DNA from: Isochrysis galbana
Lineage: Eukaryota > Haptophyta > Isochrysidales > Isochrysidaceae
Direction of reading: 5' to 3'
Assembly: GCA_018136815.1 (NCBI GenBank)
Contig: CM030933.1
Coordinates: 4,060,106-4,124,105, forward strand
Length of the DNA: 64,000 bases
Under the pieces are notes generated by a model, which had not been told where the DNA came from, made no database searches, and saw nothing but the letters and a program-made list of their open reading frames with translations. Made by a program: the position numbers and the translations under genes. Positions 8,862-20,167 of this stretch are shown here, piece after piece. Position 1 is the stretch's first letter. Each line of letters opens with the position of its first letter.

Positions 8862-11110
8862 TTTCGCTTGCCTGCAGGGGCGGGCATTATTCGCAAGTCT
8901 AACTCTCCCTGGGCTTCTCGAGTGGTGTTAGTTGGCAAGAAGGATGGTTCTGTCCGTTTCTGCGTTGACTACCGCGACACTAACTCGAAACTCCGCATCT
9001 CCGATAGTCCGTTGCCTCTCACGGTCGAAGCCATCGACCGCCTGTCTCGCGGCCAGGGATCTCGAGATTCTCTTTTCCTGTGCATGCTCGACTTGGCCTC
9101 CGGCTTTTGGTGCCTACCCATCAAAGAGGAGGATAAGCCCATCACGGCCTTTTGCACCCATCGCCAAAAATATGAGTTCAACTACTTGCCGTTCGGCGTG
9201 CAGTCTGGTCCTTCCTACATGTGCCGCCTCATGGACGCTGTGCTTCAAGGCCTAGCCTGGGAAGTCTGCATGCCCTACCTGGACGACATCGGAATCTGGT
9301 CTACAGGCACCGGTGACACCCTCGACGCTCGCGTAGATGCCTCCTTCCACCAAATGCTCCACCGCCTCGACCTCGTGCTCGAGCGTCTCCGTTGGGCCAG
9401 CCTCACGTGCAAGGCGTCCAAATGTGTCCTCTTTGCTATTAAGGGAGAGTACCTGGGCCACGTCGTTTCCCGCCGCGGCCTAGAAATGGACCCCAAGAAG
9501 ATCGAGGTCGTACGTGCCATCAACCCGCGCGACATCAACTCCCTCGAGAAAGTCCGCTCGTTCCTCGGTCTGTGCTCGTACTATCGTCGTTTTATCAAAG
9601 GCTTTTCGCATCTCGCCGCCCCTCTTACGGACCTAACCCGTACTGGCGTAGACGTGGCTGTGGTCTCCCAAACCCCGGAGTGCCAGCGCGCTGTCCAGCG
9701 CCTCATTGAGCTTATTACATCGGCGCCGGTGTTGGCCGCGCCGCGCCAGGATAAAGAATTCATCGTCAAGACCGACGCCGCGAGCACCCTCGGCATTGGC
9801 GGCGTGCTTTCCCAGATTGATGATCATGGTCACGAACATGTTGTGGCGTATTATGGCCGTCGGCTGACTGCTGCCGAGCGACACTGGAGCACCACCGAGG
9901 TGGAGCTACTCGCCGCTCTCGAGAGCATCCGTAATTGGCGCCCTTACCTCTGGGGCCGCCATTTTCGGCTTGTTATAGACCACCAAGCTCTACGTTGGCT
10001 ACATACGATGAAGGACACCGTCCAAGGAGGACCAGCATCACGCTTAATGCGCTGGGCTCTCAAATTGGCCGAGTATCGCTTCACAGTCGAACACAAACCT
10101 GGTGCTAACCATGGCGACGCCGACGCGGTTTCCCGTCTCGTCGCGGCTAACGAAGAGACGCCGGTGACGTCTCCCTCTAAACAGGGGGGTGGTCAGCTAG
10201 TCGCTGCCGTCGATCCGCGCCCTCGCACAACAACCGCTTCCAGCCTTCAGAGTCAGGAGCGTCGAGCCAGACAGGCCTCTACGACCAAGGACTCTATCAA
10301 CCTCTCCTACCTCAACACCGGCACGCCCACGGCCACGGTGTTACGGCAAGCTCAACAAGAAGATGAGGACTGCCACGCACTCATCCTCACTCTTTCCGAT
10401 GCTCCGCCTCCTCTCGACTTCGACTACCGCCGCTTAAGCTGGCTGGCTAAGGAGTCGAAGCGATGCCTGCTCCAGTCCGGCCTCCTTTATCGTCGGGTCC
10501 CGACGAGAGACGGCGGGGAACGTTTATGCTTATACGTGCCGAAGTCCATGCGCAACGCCTACCTCGAGGCCTTTCATGATCACCTGTGTCACCTCGGTGA
10601 TAGTCGCATGGCACGCCTGGTATGCTTTCACAGCTTCGCTCTCGACCCCTTGGTACCGCTCCGACGCGCTACCGCCCGAGGCCCTTTGGACATCGCCCTT
10701 TGTTCGCTGCCGCTCCGAGGCCCTCGTTCGGATGCCGTCATCGCTCCGCTCTCTAGTGGACTTGGTTGTCACCTCCGGCGAGTTCTGACCGTCTCGCCCT
10801 CGTTTCGTTGGTTCTACACTCGTTTTCTTTATCTCTGCCGCTCCTCCGCGGTCGCCGAATTTCCCCCCCGCGGTCGCCGAATTTCCCCCCCGCGGTCGCC
10901 GAATTTTTCCCCCGCGGTAGCCGAACGGTTTCCCCGCGTGGAACTCTCTTGCCGTCTATCCGCGAGCCCTCGTCTTCCCCACGGAACACTTGCAAAGCAC
11001 TGACTTGACTCTTCCAAGCGTTTGTAATAGGGCCAGCCGTGTAATAGTTGGGCGTCGCCACACCGCCTAAACCCTCAGGTAAAACTCTCGTAAAAGAGAG
11101 AAGAGAGGGG
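8862..11110 (+). mobile_element. Ty3/gypsy retrotransposon, 5'- and internally truncated pol plus 3' UTR
   Basis: The continuous frame begins inside the reverse transcriptase at GAGIIRKSNSPWASRVV. It keeps RT motifs FCVDYRDTN, LDLASGFW, LPFGVQSGP and the active-site MPYLDDIGIW. RNase H follows with KTDAASTLGIGGVLSQ, HWSTTEVELLAAL, RLVIDHQALRWL and a DADAVSRL end, so its acidic catalytic residues look intact. The integrase zinc-binding start (AFHDHLCHLGDSRMARL) is cut off before the CxxC, and the catalytic core is lost. Gag, protease and the RT N-terminus are absent. From 10833 the sequence becomes the element's 3' non-coding end, with about 20-bp tandem GCGGTCGCCGAATTTCCCCC repeats. It ends in the purine tract AAAAGAGAGAAGAGAGGGG at 11092-11110. 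Confidence 0.93.
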
Positions 11111-11552
11111 ACTATTATACTGAATCCTGCGGTCTTGCGGACTGCCGTGCCGACCGCCGATTCTTCACCTCCCAGTCCGGACGGGTGTGGCTCACCTTAA
11201 TTGCTTATTTGCCTTGTCTTTGCTTTCTGTCCCCATCTGTTTCGCTCACCTCTACCTCGCGAGGACGCTCGATTCTAGCAGGGGGGTGTCGCATCCGCGA
11301 TCGACTTCCGACCTTAGGCGTCTTCGAGCCCAGTCGTTCTTGTTGCCGCGGGGTTTCACTCGTAACTTGTAGAACTCTGCACTCGTAACTCGCCCCTCGC
11401 TCCTTGCCGTTGCGCCCCGTTTCGCTCCTTTGCACCTTGGGCCTTGCTCTGCCTTTGGTCCCTCCTTGCTGTCGTTCCCCCGCGCTCGTTCTCGCTCTCG
11501 TCGTAGGTGTTCGTCGTTGCGGACCTTTCCCCCGCGCGAAGCCTACCCTCTC
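11111..11552 (+). repeat. Gypsy 3' LTR, left part
   Basis: Directly follows the polypurine tract and matches 22782-23237 closely along its whole length, including CTCGCGAGGACGCTCGATTC and GCATCCGCGATCGACTTCCG. The match stops at 11552, where an unrelated sequence (starting TATTTGATCGCTCAATTCG) takes over, while the second copy continues. The exact LTR start dinucleotide cannot be fixed from one copy pair. Confidence 0.75.
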
Positions 11553-11610
11553 TATTTGATCGCTCAATTCGACTGATGTCCCACTATTGACGGAACGACA
11601 CCTAACCTCC
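11553..11610 (+). repeat. 55-bp repeat, inverted copy at 21207-21262
   Basis: TTTGATCGCTCAATTCGACT followed by GATGTCCCAC and TTGACGGAACGACACC occurs in reverse complement at 21207-21262. It interrupts the gypsy LTR here. It may be the end of a separate element; the other end was not identified. Confidence 0.7.
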
Positions 11611-12875
11611 AATCCGTCAAGAACTCTACTCCCATCACAATTACCTCTAGGTATGAATATGAATGCAAGTCACAATAACTTGAACGAATACGGATATTGC
11701 TGACACCCCACAACGCCCCTTCAACCCTATTAGTATTACTACAACATAGTTCGTACAGGTTGCTGCCCTACACCACGACCACGGCCGTGGTGCATCACAC
11801 ACAACCCCTGCAGACCCGTCGCAGACGTTGGCACATGGCACATGGCCACACCTTGGGGCTTGCAGGGACTTGCAGGCGGTGAACGGGTGAGCAAAGGGCT
11901 GCTGACTGGGGCGGTTGGTTGCGGAGGAGCGAACGTTGAAACTTGCTGAAGTTGGTCGCCCCGTCATCCCTCCGCTTCACTTAACGCTGGCGGGGGGCAG
12001 GAACGCAGCTGTGGTGCAGGCAGCGAGCGGGCGGTCACGCACGTGGCGGTAGGGGCGGCGATGGGCCAGGGAGGAGGGCAAGGCTGGTGGCAGGGTTGGG
12101 GGCGGATGAGGCGGGCGGCGGTCGCGGGTGGATGGACTAGGATGGGCGGGTGACTGAGCCCGCTACGACGCGGTCGCTGCACTCCCACCACGCCGGCCTC
12201 GCACAGCTGCTGCCCGGCCTTAGTGAGTGTGCCAGTCGGGGCACCGCTCCGATAGGCTTCACTCTGCCGGTCGCAAGTTGCGGGGAGCGCAGTGGCTGTG
12301 GGGGCCCTCTGCCTCCAGGCGGAGGCGGGTGGGCGAGCGAGACAGCGACCGTGGGTGGGCACGGAAGGGGGGTGGTTGGTGTGAAGGAAGGGGTTGGGGG
12401 ATCGAGAGTTGGCGACGTGCACCAGCAGCGGTGGGGAGGGGCGAGGCTGCGGCTGGCGGCAGGGGCGGGGCGGACGGCGGGGCGCGGCTCTGGCGGAGGC
12501 GGAGAGGGAGCCGTGATATAACTCAGCTCTCGCGGGATCGGTGACCCCGCAAAGATCACTGACGCCTCTGTCATATAATGAACACTAGATGTTTTCTAAT
12601 GAATGTGCAGCATCAAATTTGGGATATGAACTGTTCGACTGCTTTGTGCATCAACCACACCTTCAACGTCGTTTATGAGGGTTGTATGGCTGTCACAGTA
12701 TGTCGGGGGATGCCCTCCGGCCGCCCCCCACCACTGAGCTGCTGCGGAGCCGGTGGTGACGAACCATGACAAAAAATAGAGGCTGCAGCACCAAAATAAG
12801 TGCTTCGGCAGTAAGGAGTTAAAATATAGCCACGGCTGGACCGTCCGCTCCTCGCGCTGCCTCTCCCCTTCTCGC
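11611..12875. other. Intergenic and 5' flank of the ferredoxin-like gene
   Basis: GC-rich from 11990 to 12540, with large Gly/Arg- or Pro-rich open frames on both strands that look compositional. AT-richer from 12570. No domain recognised; it probably contains the promoter and 5' UTR of the gene starting at 12876. Confidence 0.5.
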
Positions 12876-14899
12876 ATGGGGCTCGCCATCCTTCTGATCT
12901 CCCTCCCAGGTCTGTTCTGCCCGGCTCCTGGCAGCCTAGCGGGGAGGCAGCGGGTGTGCATCACGCCGCGGATGCTCGATGACGACGCCGCGCGGTGGTA
13001 CGCCGAGCAGTACGGGCTGACCTCACAGCCAGCTGCACCGAGCAGCGGCACGGCTGAGCTGGCTGCTATGCCCTGGTCGACACCGGTGGGCGAGGGGATC
13101 GAGCTAGCGTTCGCGGTCGACACCAGCCTCGCTGTAGAGCAGCTTGAGCAACTCCGCCGCTCCCAGCCTGCCGCCAACCTGCGCGAGTGTGAGCTCGAGA
13201 TGGTGGAGAACGAGGAGTACATCCAGGTGAGGGGAGAGGGGAATCAGGGAGTGAAAGGGTGAATAGGAGGAGGGTGCACCATTCGAACGTCTTGCCCGAT
13301 ACCACTTGTCGCCTCGTCGATGATGCTGGCCGTCAGCTTCACCTATGGAGTGGCGGTGGCTTGTCTTCTGCAGCACATCTCCCCAATCGCATCCCTATGA
13401 ATGTTAGTCGCGCGATGGGCTCATTGGTGCAGTGGATTCTTCCGAGCTGCTCCGCCAAGATGAAAGTCACATGCTCTGGCCACTTGAGCTCGATAAGGCG
13501 CCCAACGCGAAGAGTATGCTCTTTATCGACGAGATCACTTGCGTCGGCTGCACCTTCTGCACTTCCGTGGCGCGCAACACGTTCTTGATGACATCACAGG
13601 TACGTGAAAGCCGCAGCACCATTAGTCGTGAAACCGGATAGGGGGGGGGGGGGTGCGTCCCACGTTCCCATATTTATGGGCGCAACGATAGCTCGTCCAA
13701 ATTTTTGCTCATAGTCATCCAACACCTTGCCCTTGCCTCGCATCGGTTTGCAGGTGTCGAGTGTAGACCCTGCAAATGATTATGGGACCGCACGAGTTGT
13801 GCAGCAAGGCAACGACCATCCAGACGTTATAAAAGAAGCTATTGCGGTGAGTTCCAGGCCATGCCTTTCATGTTTCCCGGGAGGGTGGAGCCTGAAAGCC
13901 TCCGGACCTCTGAGTTGTGCATCAACAACGTTTCATTTTGTTTTTTGGGTCGTTTATTGTGGCCCTTCTCTCGTGCGCGCACCGCACATAGCATCAACAT
14001 CAGACTCTTGGCCCGAGTCCCATCATTACCCTTATGCATGCGCGTAACATAGACGTGTCCTGTCGACTGTATCCATTACTGCACTCGGGAGGAATTGCAT
14101 CTGCTCGAGGCACACCGAGCATTGTACATGAACGAGCTGCTTGCAAAGTTTCAAGGATGTTCGTCGCTAGCCGGTGCGGTGGCAGACCGAGCAAATCCCA
14201 AATCCCACGTCGTGACATGCAAACCCTTGAGACACTATCGTGGAGCCTCAAGGCACGCATCTCGTATCTATACACCTCACGTACACCTCATGTGGTGTGT
14301 GAATTAACTTGCTTGCAGGCGACTCCGGCGGCTCTCTTGCTGCTCCACATTGGCGGGACCCACTGATTCACAAGGGATGGATGAAAGGCGACGCCTATGT
14401 GAAGACATCTCGCCTTCGGATGACTGACCCGATGGTGCGTTCCTGCCATGAGCTTACGTGTCATGGGCGGTTCAATCTGTAATATGCTATGGGATCGTAA
14501 CTTGACTGAGTAAATGAGGTGACGTTGTGGGCCAAGCCGGCGAACCCCATACGCGTGAATGAAAACCATCGCCGTGGACTCTTTACGTGGAATCCAAATC
14601 GCCCGTCTAAGGCCAGCCTGTCCGGCTTCGTGCTAGTCTGTCTCAAGCGGACGTGAAAACCCCCCCAAGCCTTCCCTCTCTTTTTCTGGGCCTGTCTAGT
14701 GCTTGCATTTGAGCTCATTGTTGACCCTTTCACTGAGAGCCATCGCAATTCTAATGTTTTTGTCCTCCGGGCGGCCGCCCAAAAATCTCAGGTGCGCGAC
14801 CGAGAATTTTATGACCCTTCTCGAGTAGTAAGGACGACTACTCGCGCACAAGCTGAGGGGGCAGGCGATGGCCATGGCGATGAGTCGCTCGACTCTTGA
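12876..14899 (+). CDS. 4Fe-4S ferredoxin-like protein with signal peptide, six exons
   Basis: Reconstructed exons: 12876-13226, 13408-13599, 13754-13846, 14053-14158, 14319-14434, 14792-14899. All introns are GT-AG, all phases agree, and the product is 321 residues. The N-terminus (MGLAILLISLPGLFCPAPGS) is a signal peptide, plausibly the first step of plastid import. Exon 2 ends in IDEITCVGCTFCTSVARNTF, supplying a CxxCxxC cluster ligand set. Exon 3 gives YGTARVVQQ and VIKEAIA; exon 4 gives TCPVDCIHYC, whose CP cysteine completes the site. This layout matches the single-cluster ferredoxin modules found in plastid DnaJ-ferredoxin and related proteins, but no J domain is present. Likely role: electron transfer in the plastid. 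The acidic linker and short C-terminal exon are of unknown function. The exon 4 donor (GGAT|GTTCGT) is the least certain junction. Confidence 0.82.
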
Positions 14900-15549
14900 T
14901 GTCGACCATGACAAAATGAACTTCCCTAACATCCCGTTTACTCCTCCAAAGCCTACCTCAATGCATTCGAAGAGGGCGAAGTCGCTCGCTAACTACTGAA
15001 TGCCAAGCTACGTCAGCGAGCCCGGATTAGATCATGAACGATATAAGCGACAGTGTTCGTGACGGAAGAAGCCCAGATCGTTTTCGAATTGTCGTTGAGA
15101 TGCATCGCCATTGAGTAGAGATTGATGACGGCGCACGCTATGTTTATGGCGGCAACGGAAGCTCGTGGCGTTCAGTTGGTGTCTGCACGCGGCAATTAAT
15201 CCATAACGAATACATTGATTGGTGTCTCATTCTGAACGTGCTCCGTTCCACACACTTTCTCATCCCTCGCTGAAGTAGAGCCGACAGCCATCTTAATCTT
15301 TCGGGACCACCGAACGAGAAGCTGACCGAAAGACGCGAAAGAGGAGGGGAGTGGTAGTGGCAGTGTAGACAAACGGGGGCACGAGGACTAGGGCTATGGT
15401 GCGTTGTACTCAAACTCAAGTATACTCCATTTCAATTATCAAGGGCAAGGTAAGTATTCATTAGCTCGCTCGTTAGGGGGGCCACCACCCCCTAGCCCCC
15501 TAGTGTTAGCGTGCGCTACATCTTGCATCGTAGCACAGGATAGCAGCTT
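14900..15549. other. Intergenic region
   Basis: No coding signal or repeat boundary recognised. An 'AGGGGGGCCACCACCCCC' inverted stretch lies near 15476-15493, just before the LINE-derived repeat. Confidence 0.4.
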
Positions 15550-15935
15550 TAAATTTCTTAATAGTCTCACCGCACACGCGGCCGTGGACCCTCTTCTTTC
15601 TACTCACGCAGCAAAACTTTCTACACCCCCACTCTCCCGGCCCTTTCCCCCCCCGCCATCAGGCGACTCCCTCCGTGCACTACTAGGGGGATAGGGGAAA
15701 AGGGCTTAGATATGGTCGGTGGCCCGCGCCCCCCCCCCACCCCCCCCGGTGATCCATTCCCCCCTTCCTCCTATGCCTACCGGGCTGGCGGCGTCCTCAG
15801 TCCCGACTGACTTCTCCTGTGAACAGGTGCGGGACTTACATATTTTTCGGTGGTCGGAGCCCTCGCTCCGCCCACCCCCTTCTCCGCCCTCTCTCTCCCT
15901 CTCCTGCAGGGCCGCGTCAGACCACCTTCACCTTC
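15550..15935 (-). repeat. LINE 3'-end repeat, minus orientation
   Basis: Reverse-complement relative of 4950-5385: TTAATAGTCTCACCGCACAC at 15557, CACTACTAGGGGGATAGGGG at 15679, CAGGTGCGGGACTTACATAT at 15825. It sits back to back with a plus-strand LINE body that begins within about 20 bp. Confidence 0.7.
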
Positions 15936-15949
15936 CCGTCCTTGCCCTT

Positions 15950-16715
15950 TTTGAAACGCCGGGATATAAACAGGGAAGAATCTTCGACAAGCCAATTGAC
16001 CTAGGCATAATACACGAAAAAGGAGCGCTGCAGACGGTAGAACTGCTACTGCAGACCGCCAGCCGGAAGATCGGCGAGGGGGAAGACATAGAGTCCGTAT
16101 GGGCCGCCACAAAAGACAACATAGCCACATTCCTTAGAGAAGAGACATCGGCGAGACTCAAACCTACTATACAATCCGAGTTGGAGCTCAAAGCCGTGAG
16201 GCTTAACATCCGTCTTGCGAGACAAGGACCGAACGAGAGACTCACGGCGGAGCTCGCGGAAACACAAACAAAGCTAGCGGAGGAGAGGGGAAGAGTCCCG
16301 CTCAAGAATCTCCCGCTCTACCGGCAGCTCCGCCGAGAGGACTTACACTCAAAAGAATTTTTTGCGCAACTGAAGTCCCGCAAATGGAAAGCAAGTGTTG
16401 CGGAGCTATACCGCACGGGAACATGGGACTCTCCCATACACTCACAGCACGACACGGTCACCACGGACAAAGAAATACGGAGGGAATTTCGCAAATACTA
16501 TGTTTGGCTATACTCCCCCAAAAGCGCCCAGCGCATACCCCAACTGGAGGCGACCCTAGCCGATCGACCGCTGAGTGATCTAGATCGTCGCCGGCTAGAG
16601 GGCGCCATAGATATAGAAGAAACTAAACGAGCTATAAGAAGCATCGGATCGGGAAAAAGTGCGGGCCCGGATGGGCTGCCGGCGGAAATCTATAAGGCGC
16701 ACGAAAAAATAGCGG
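15950..16715 (+). mobile_element. LINE ORF2 fragment: endonuclease-RT linker and start of RT
   Basis: The open frame encodes DLGIIHEKGALQTVELLL, a long charged linker, REFRKYYVWLYSPKSAQRI, then SIGSGKSAGPDGLPAEIYKA, which opens the RT domain. Without any stop it passes at about 16715 into unrelated RT sequence (see next entry), so the LINE domain is cut within its first RT motif. It resembles the minus-strand copy at 488-885. Confidence 0.85.
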
Positions 16716-17640
16716 CGTGCCGCTTCGAATCCCTCGGCAGGCTTCGCCGGCTCGCCCGCCGTCACGACTTCATGTTCTCTGTAGACCTGACGGACGCTTA
16801 TCACCATCTCTCGATCCGCCCGTCGGACCGTCGTTACTTCACGTTCGCCCTGGCCACCCCGTCAGGCACTCAATACTTCAGCACTTTAGCCGTCAATTTT
16901 GGCTGGACCCTTTCTCCCTAGGCCCTGGGTGTCACCCATGGGTGTTCACGGCGTTCATGAAGCCCGTAGTCGCGCACACCCGCAGCTCGTCTCAAGGCTA
17001 CGACCTCGCCCACCTACGCTCGAGCGCCGCCTCGCCGCCGCCGGCGGCGGGCACCCGCACCTGCTGCCATGGCCATGGCCATGGCTCGACGACTTCGCCT
17101 TCTTCGTCCGTGGCGCCCCGGTCTCATCGCCGGACTTCCAACCCGCACTCGTTCGAGCGCGCGCCAAGCGCGACGCAGTCTTCGCCCTGCTCGCCTCCCT
17201 GGGGCTCCGTGTGGCGCCGCACAAAGGGCAGCACGAACCGTCGCAGCCGCAGCGACTCGAGGATCACCTGGGCTGCTGCTGTCTGCTGTATCGACGTATC
17301 GACTCCGCCCGCGGCTTGTTGCTCCTCCTTCCTTACCCCGCGCCGCGAGTCCAAGCTGGCATCGACGGCGAGAGCACTTCTCGCTTCCGCCGGTTCACAC
17401 CGCCGCCTAGTTCCCAAGTTACGCTTGGGCTTGGCTTCCTTCGTTGGGCTCGCGCAGGCCAGCGGCCAGCTCGCCAGCTCCTTGGCCATTCCGCTGGCAC
17501 GCTTCAAACTGCGCGAGCTGTACGACTGTCTCGCCAGCCGCCGTTCGTGGCGGTCTTCCACCCAAGTCAGACTCTCTCGGCACGCACTTGACGAGCTAGC
17601 CTGGTGGATCACTCTGCGCCTTGCTCGGGGGTTTGTTAAT
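16716..17640 (+). mobile_element. DIRS-like retrotransposon RT/RNase H remnant, frameshifted
   Basis: Starts in frame with the LINE piece as FMFSVDLTDAYHHLSIRPSD and TLAVNFGWTLSP. It then shifts frame to WVFTAFMKPVVAHTR, shifts again to the active-site WLDDFAFFVRGAP with LASLGLRVAPHKGQHEPSQ, and shifts back to LASFVGLAQASGQLA, LARFKLRELYDCLASRRSW and VRLSRHALDELAWW. These blocks in this order are the RT and RNase H regions of DIRS/Ngaro-type (tyrosine-recombinase) retroelements. At least three frameshifts make it a pseudogene; the expansion of CCATGG units at 17064-17083 is one visible cause. No tyrosine recombinase or methyltransferase domain follows. Confidence 0.8.
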
Positions 17641-17738
17641 TGTTAAGATCTTTTAGGTATAAGTAAGATGTTTTTTATTTTAAGAGCGGAGAGTTCTATT
17701 TTGGCCAACGTAAAACGTTGGCAAGGGAGCGCCGTGCG

Positions 17739-19889
17739 ATGGAACCTTGCAGCAGAACGGGCACTCCTGGCGACATCGTGACGGTACTTACCACTTGGGG
17801 AGATGGCTCACGAGGAGCTCTCGGTCACGGGACCCGGAATAATGAGATTCTTCCGCGCATTGTCACGTCCCTCTTGCCGCGCCGCCTGCATGCAGTCTCC
17901 TGCGGTGGTGGCGCCACCTTCGTCCAGGCTGTCGGCGGCGAAGTCTTTTCCTGCGGGAGCTCGTCCTACGGTCTTCTTGGCCAAGGCTCGAATGAGGGCG
18001 TGCTCTGCAGTCCACAGCCAGTGCGCAAATTCCAAGGACATGAGTTAATCTCCATAACATGCGGTGATAGACATGCTGCAGCAGTGGGTGCATTGGGAGA
18101 GTTTTTCATGTGGGGCGAGGGTGGTGATGGGCAACTTGGCTCTCTATCCGGGGAGCTCCCTCTGAACATCCCGCGTACTTCGAATGATGTGGTTGAGTGC
18201 GCGCGCGCAACTGCTGATGCCAAGGTGAGGTTCGGTATCTCTCATGCTGAGGCAGTGGACAACATAGAGGCAGCTTCCAAGGCTTTGGCTGTTGCCTGTG
18301 GCTCGTTCCACACTCTTGCCCTTGCGCAATCGGGCGCGGTCTACTCATGGGGTTTGGAAGGGTCTCCTCAATTAGGACAGGGAGAGAATACGCATGCTCC
18401 TGTCAAGCTTGCACAGCTCGCCAAGGGCCATGCAGCAGAGACATCAAGACCTAATAGAAAGTCCGATTCGGCCGTTGATGAGATGGTGACTTCAGACCCT
18501 ACCACAGTCGTACCAGGAGCGCCTGACAAAGATACCCCACATGTGACGTCTAGGCCTTCTGGAGCACCTGCGCGAGTGCCTGTCGTCCGTTCAGTGCGTT
18601 ACATTTCAGCAGGTGTGGGGCACTCCGCAGCACTGTCAGCTAAGGGGCGGTTGTGGATGTTTGGCGCAAATGGAGATGGACAACTCGGTATGGGATATGC
18701 AGGTGGGCACGAATTTCTTCCCAGGCGCGTGCCATCACTGATGTCCGTGAAGGTTGATGCAGTATCGTGCGGCGCCTTCTTCACTGCTCTTATAATTGAT
18801 GGTGGCGCGCTACTAACCTTTGGCGCCAATGAATGCGGCCAGCTTGGTCATGGCAGTAACCAACCCGAGGTTGAGCCTCGTCTAGTCCACACACTCAAAG
18901 GCAATCCGGTCTCAAAAATCGCGTGCGGAGCCTACCATCTTGCCGCACTCACGTCAGCCGGCACCTTGTATATGTGCGGGCGTAATGGGGATGGGGAACT
19001 CGGTCTGGGAGATATTCGTGGTTTGAACCAAACACTACCTCAGCAGCTACCTCTCTTTGGAGAGGCCGGCGTGGCAACTCTTTCGCTCTCTTGCGGCTCC
19101 TTCCACACTGCGGCAATCGTCAGACTGCACAGGGTGCGTCTCTCAGAACTATTGGGCAGACACTCTGCGGCGATGCTCGAAGCTCGAGCTTTCCCGTCTG
19201 CTCCTACAAAAACACTCGTGCAATTTATGGCGTCCCCCGAGCGGAGCTCTAAACGTCTTACTTCTTCAGCAATCATTGCCGCTCGGCGCTGCAACTACAG
19301 CCAGGCTTTTCGGCCTCTTGATACGGATCTTGTTCACCACGGCAGCGTCAGCCTAGAACAGTCAGTGGGCGGGGTGGAGCACAAGATGGAACCAAACCAA
19401 CGTGTACAAGAGCTCGACGCGGAGCTTGACAGATTGCATGACCGACTAACAAGACCACTTTGCGGCCGTGTAACTAGCGTTGCTCAGGCCTTCCGCATGG
19501 GGCGTTCTCAATCTCTGTTTGTGGCAGCAGCACGTGATCTTTCTTGCTCCACCGATAGCGCGAAGGGACGACGAACAAGCGAGCAGAGTGCACGCTCATT
19601 AGCTGGTAGATCGAATTCCACATCGCCGCTCCCTCGCATTCCTCGATCCGACCACAACGACTCATCCCACTCTTTCCCCATGACAAACGTGACATCAGAT
19701 TCGCCCTCCGCTTTACGTCGTAGAAGTCGCCAAGGCGGTCTACATGCCTCTGTTTCTCAGCCAGAATTGTCGACGACGAGGATGTACGGTTCATTCTGCC
19801 ACGTCTCATCGCAAGAGAGCGGACCAAGTAGCCCGATCACCACCATGCTAGTACGCCCCGCGCTACCCCGATCGCGTCGGGACGTTTGA
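17739..19889 (+). CDS. RCC1-repeat beta-propeller protein
   Basis: Single-exon frame of 716 residues from ATG 17739; the frame is open about 21 bp upstream to a TTG only. Residues about 10-460 contain RCC1 repeats with the signature order 'xxCGxxHTxAL ... G.xxxWGxNxxGQLGxG': AVSCGGGATFVQAV, ITCGDRHAAAVG, VACGSFHTLALAQSG, ISAGVGHSAALSAKG, VSCGAFFTALIIDGG, IACGAYHLAALTSAG and LSCGSFHTAAIV, enough for a seven-bladed propeller. An insertion of about 80 residues separates blades in the middle. Residues 465-716 are Ser/Arg-rich and disordered. RCC1 folds act as Ran guanine-exchange factors or as interaction platforms; the insertion and tail suggest a platform rather than the canonical Ran regulator. 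It starts about 100 bp after the DIRS-like debris, so an upstream exon could have been missed. Confidence 0.88.
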   Translation: MEPCSRTGTPGDIVTVLTTWGDGSRGALGHGTRNNEILPRIVTSLLPRRLHAVSCGGGATFVQAVGGEVFSCGSSSYGLLGQGSNEGVLCSPQPVRKFQGHELISITCGDRHAAAVGALGEFFMWGEGGDGQLGSLSGELPLNIPRTSNDVVECARATADAKVRFGISHAEAVDNIEAASKALAVACGSFHTLALAQSGAVYSWGLEGSPQLGQGENTHAPVKLAQLAKGHAAETSRPNRKSDSAVDEMVTSDPTTVVPGAPDKDTPHVTSRPSGAPARVPVVRSVRYISAGVGHSAALSAKGRLWMFGANGDGQLGMGYAGGHEFLPRRVPSLMSVKVDAVSCGAFFTALIIDGGALLTFGANECGQLGHGSNQPEVEPRLVHTLKGNPVSKIACGAYHLAALTSAGTLYMCGRNGDGELGLGDIRGLNQTLPQQLPLFGEAGVATLSLSCGSFHTAAIVRLHRVRLSELLGRHSAAMLEARAFPSAPTKTLVQFMASPERSSKRLTSSAIIAARRCNYSQAFRPLDTDLVHHGSVSLEQSVGGVEHKMEPNQRVQELDAELDRLHDRLTRPLCGRVTSVAQAFRMGRSQSLFVAAARDLSCSTDSAKGRRTSEQSARSLAGRSNSTSPLPRIPRSDHNDSSHSFPMTNVTSDSPSALRRRSRQGGLHASVSQPELSTTRMYGSFCHVSSQESGPSSPITTMLVRPALPRSRRDV

Positions 19890-20167
19890 ATCCTTTGAAA
19901 TATGAGAGCACAACTTACGTGACTATGAGGGCATGTGGTGCTGTCAAACATCGAGCGCTTTTGCGGATCTGCTACCAGGGTCTCAATGAAAAAGACGGAT
20001 ATCAGCGTAGAACCACCCCTCTCTCTATGTCGGTTGGTTGATAATGATAAGCGGCTGGTTTGCCCTCCATTTCAAACCACCTCCTCACCTCCTACGCCTA
20101 CGCCGGACATCATCAGCCTACCTGTGCCAGGCAAGTATTCTTTTGTGTTCAGTGGGCGCCACGTTGT
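19890..20167. other. 3' flank of the RCC1-repeat gene
   Basis: No gene seen. It ends at the target site of the 697-bp insertion. Confidence 0.4.
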
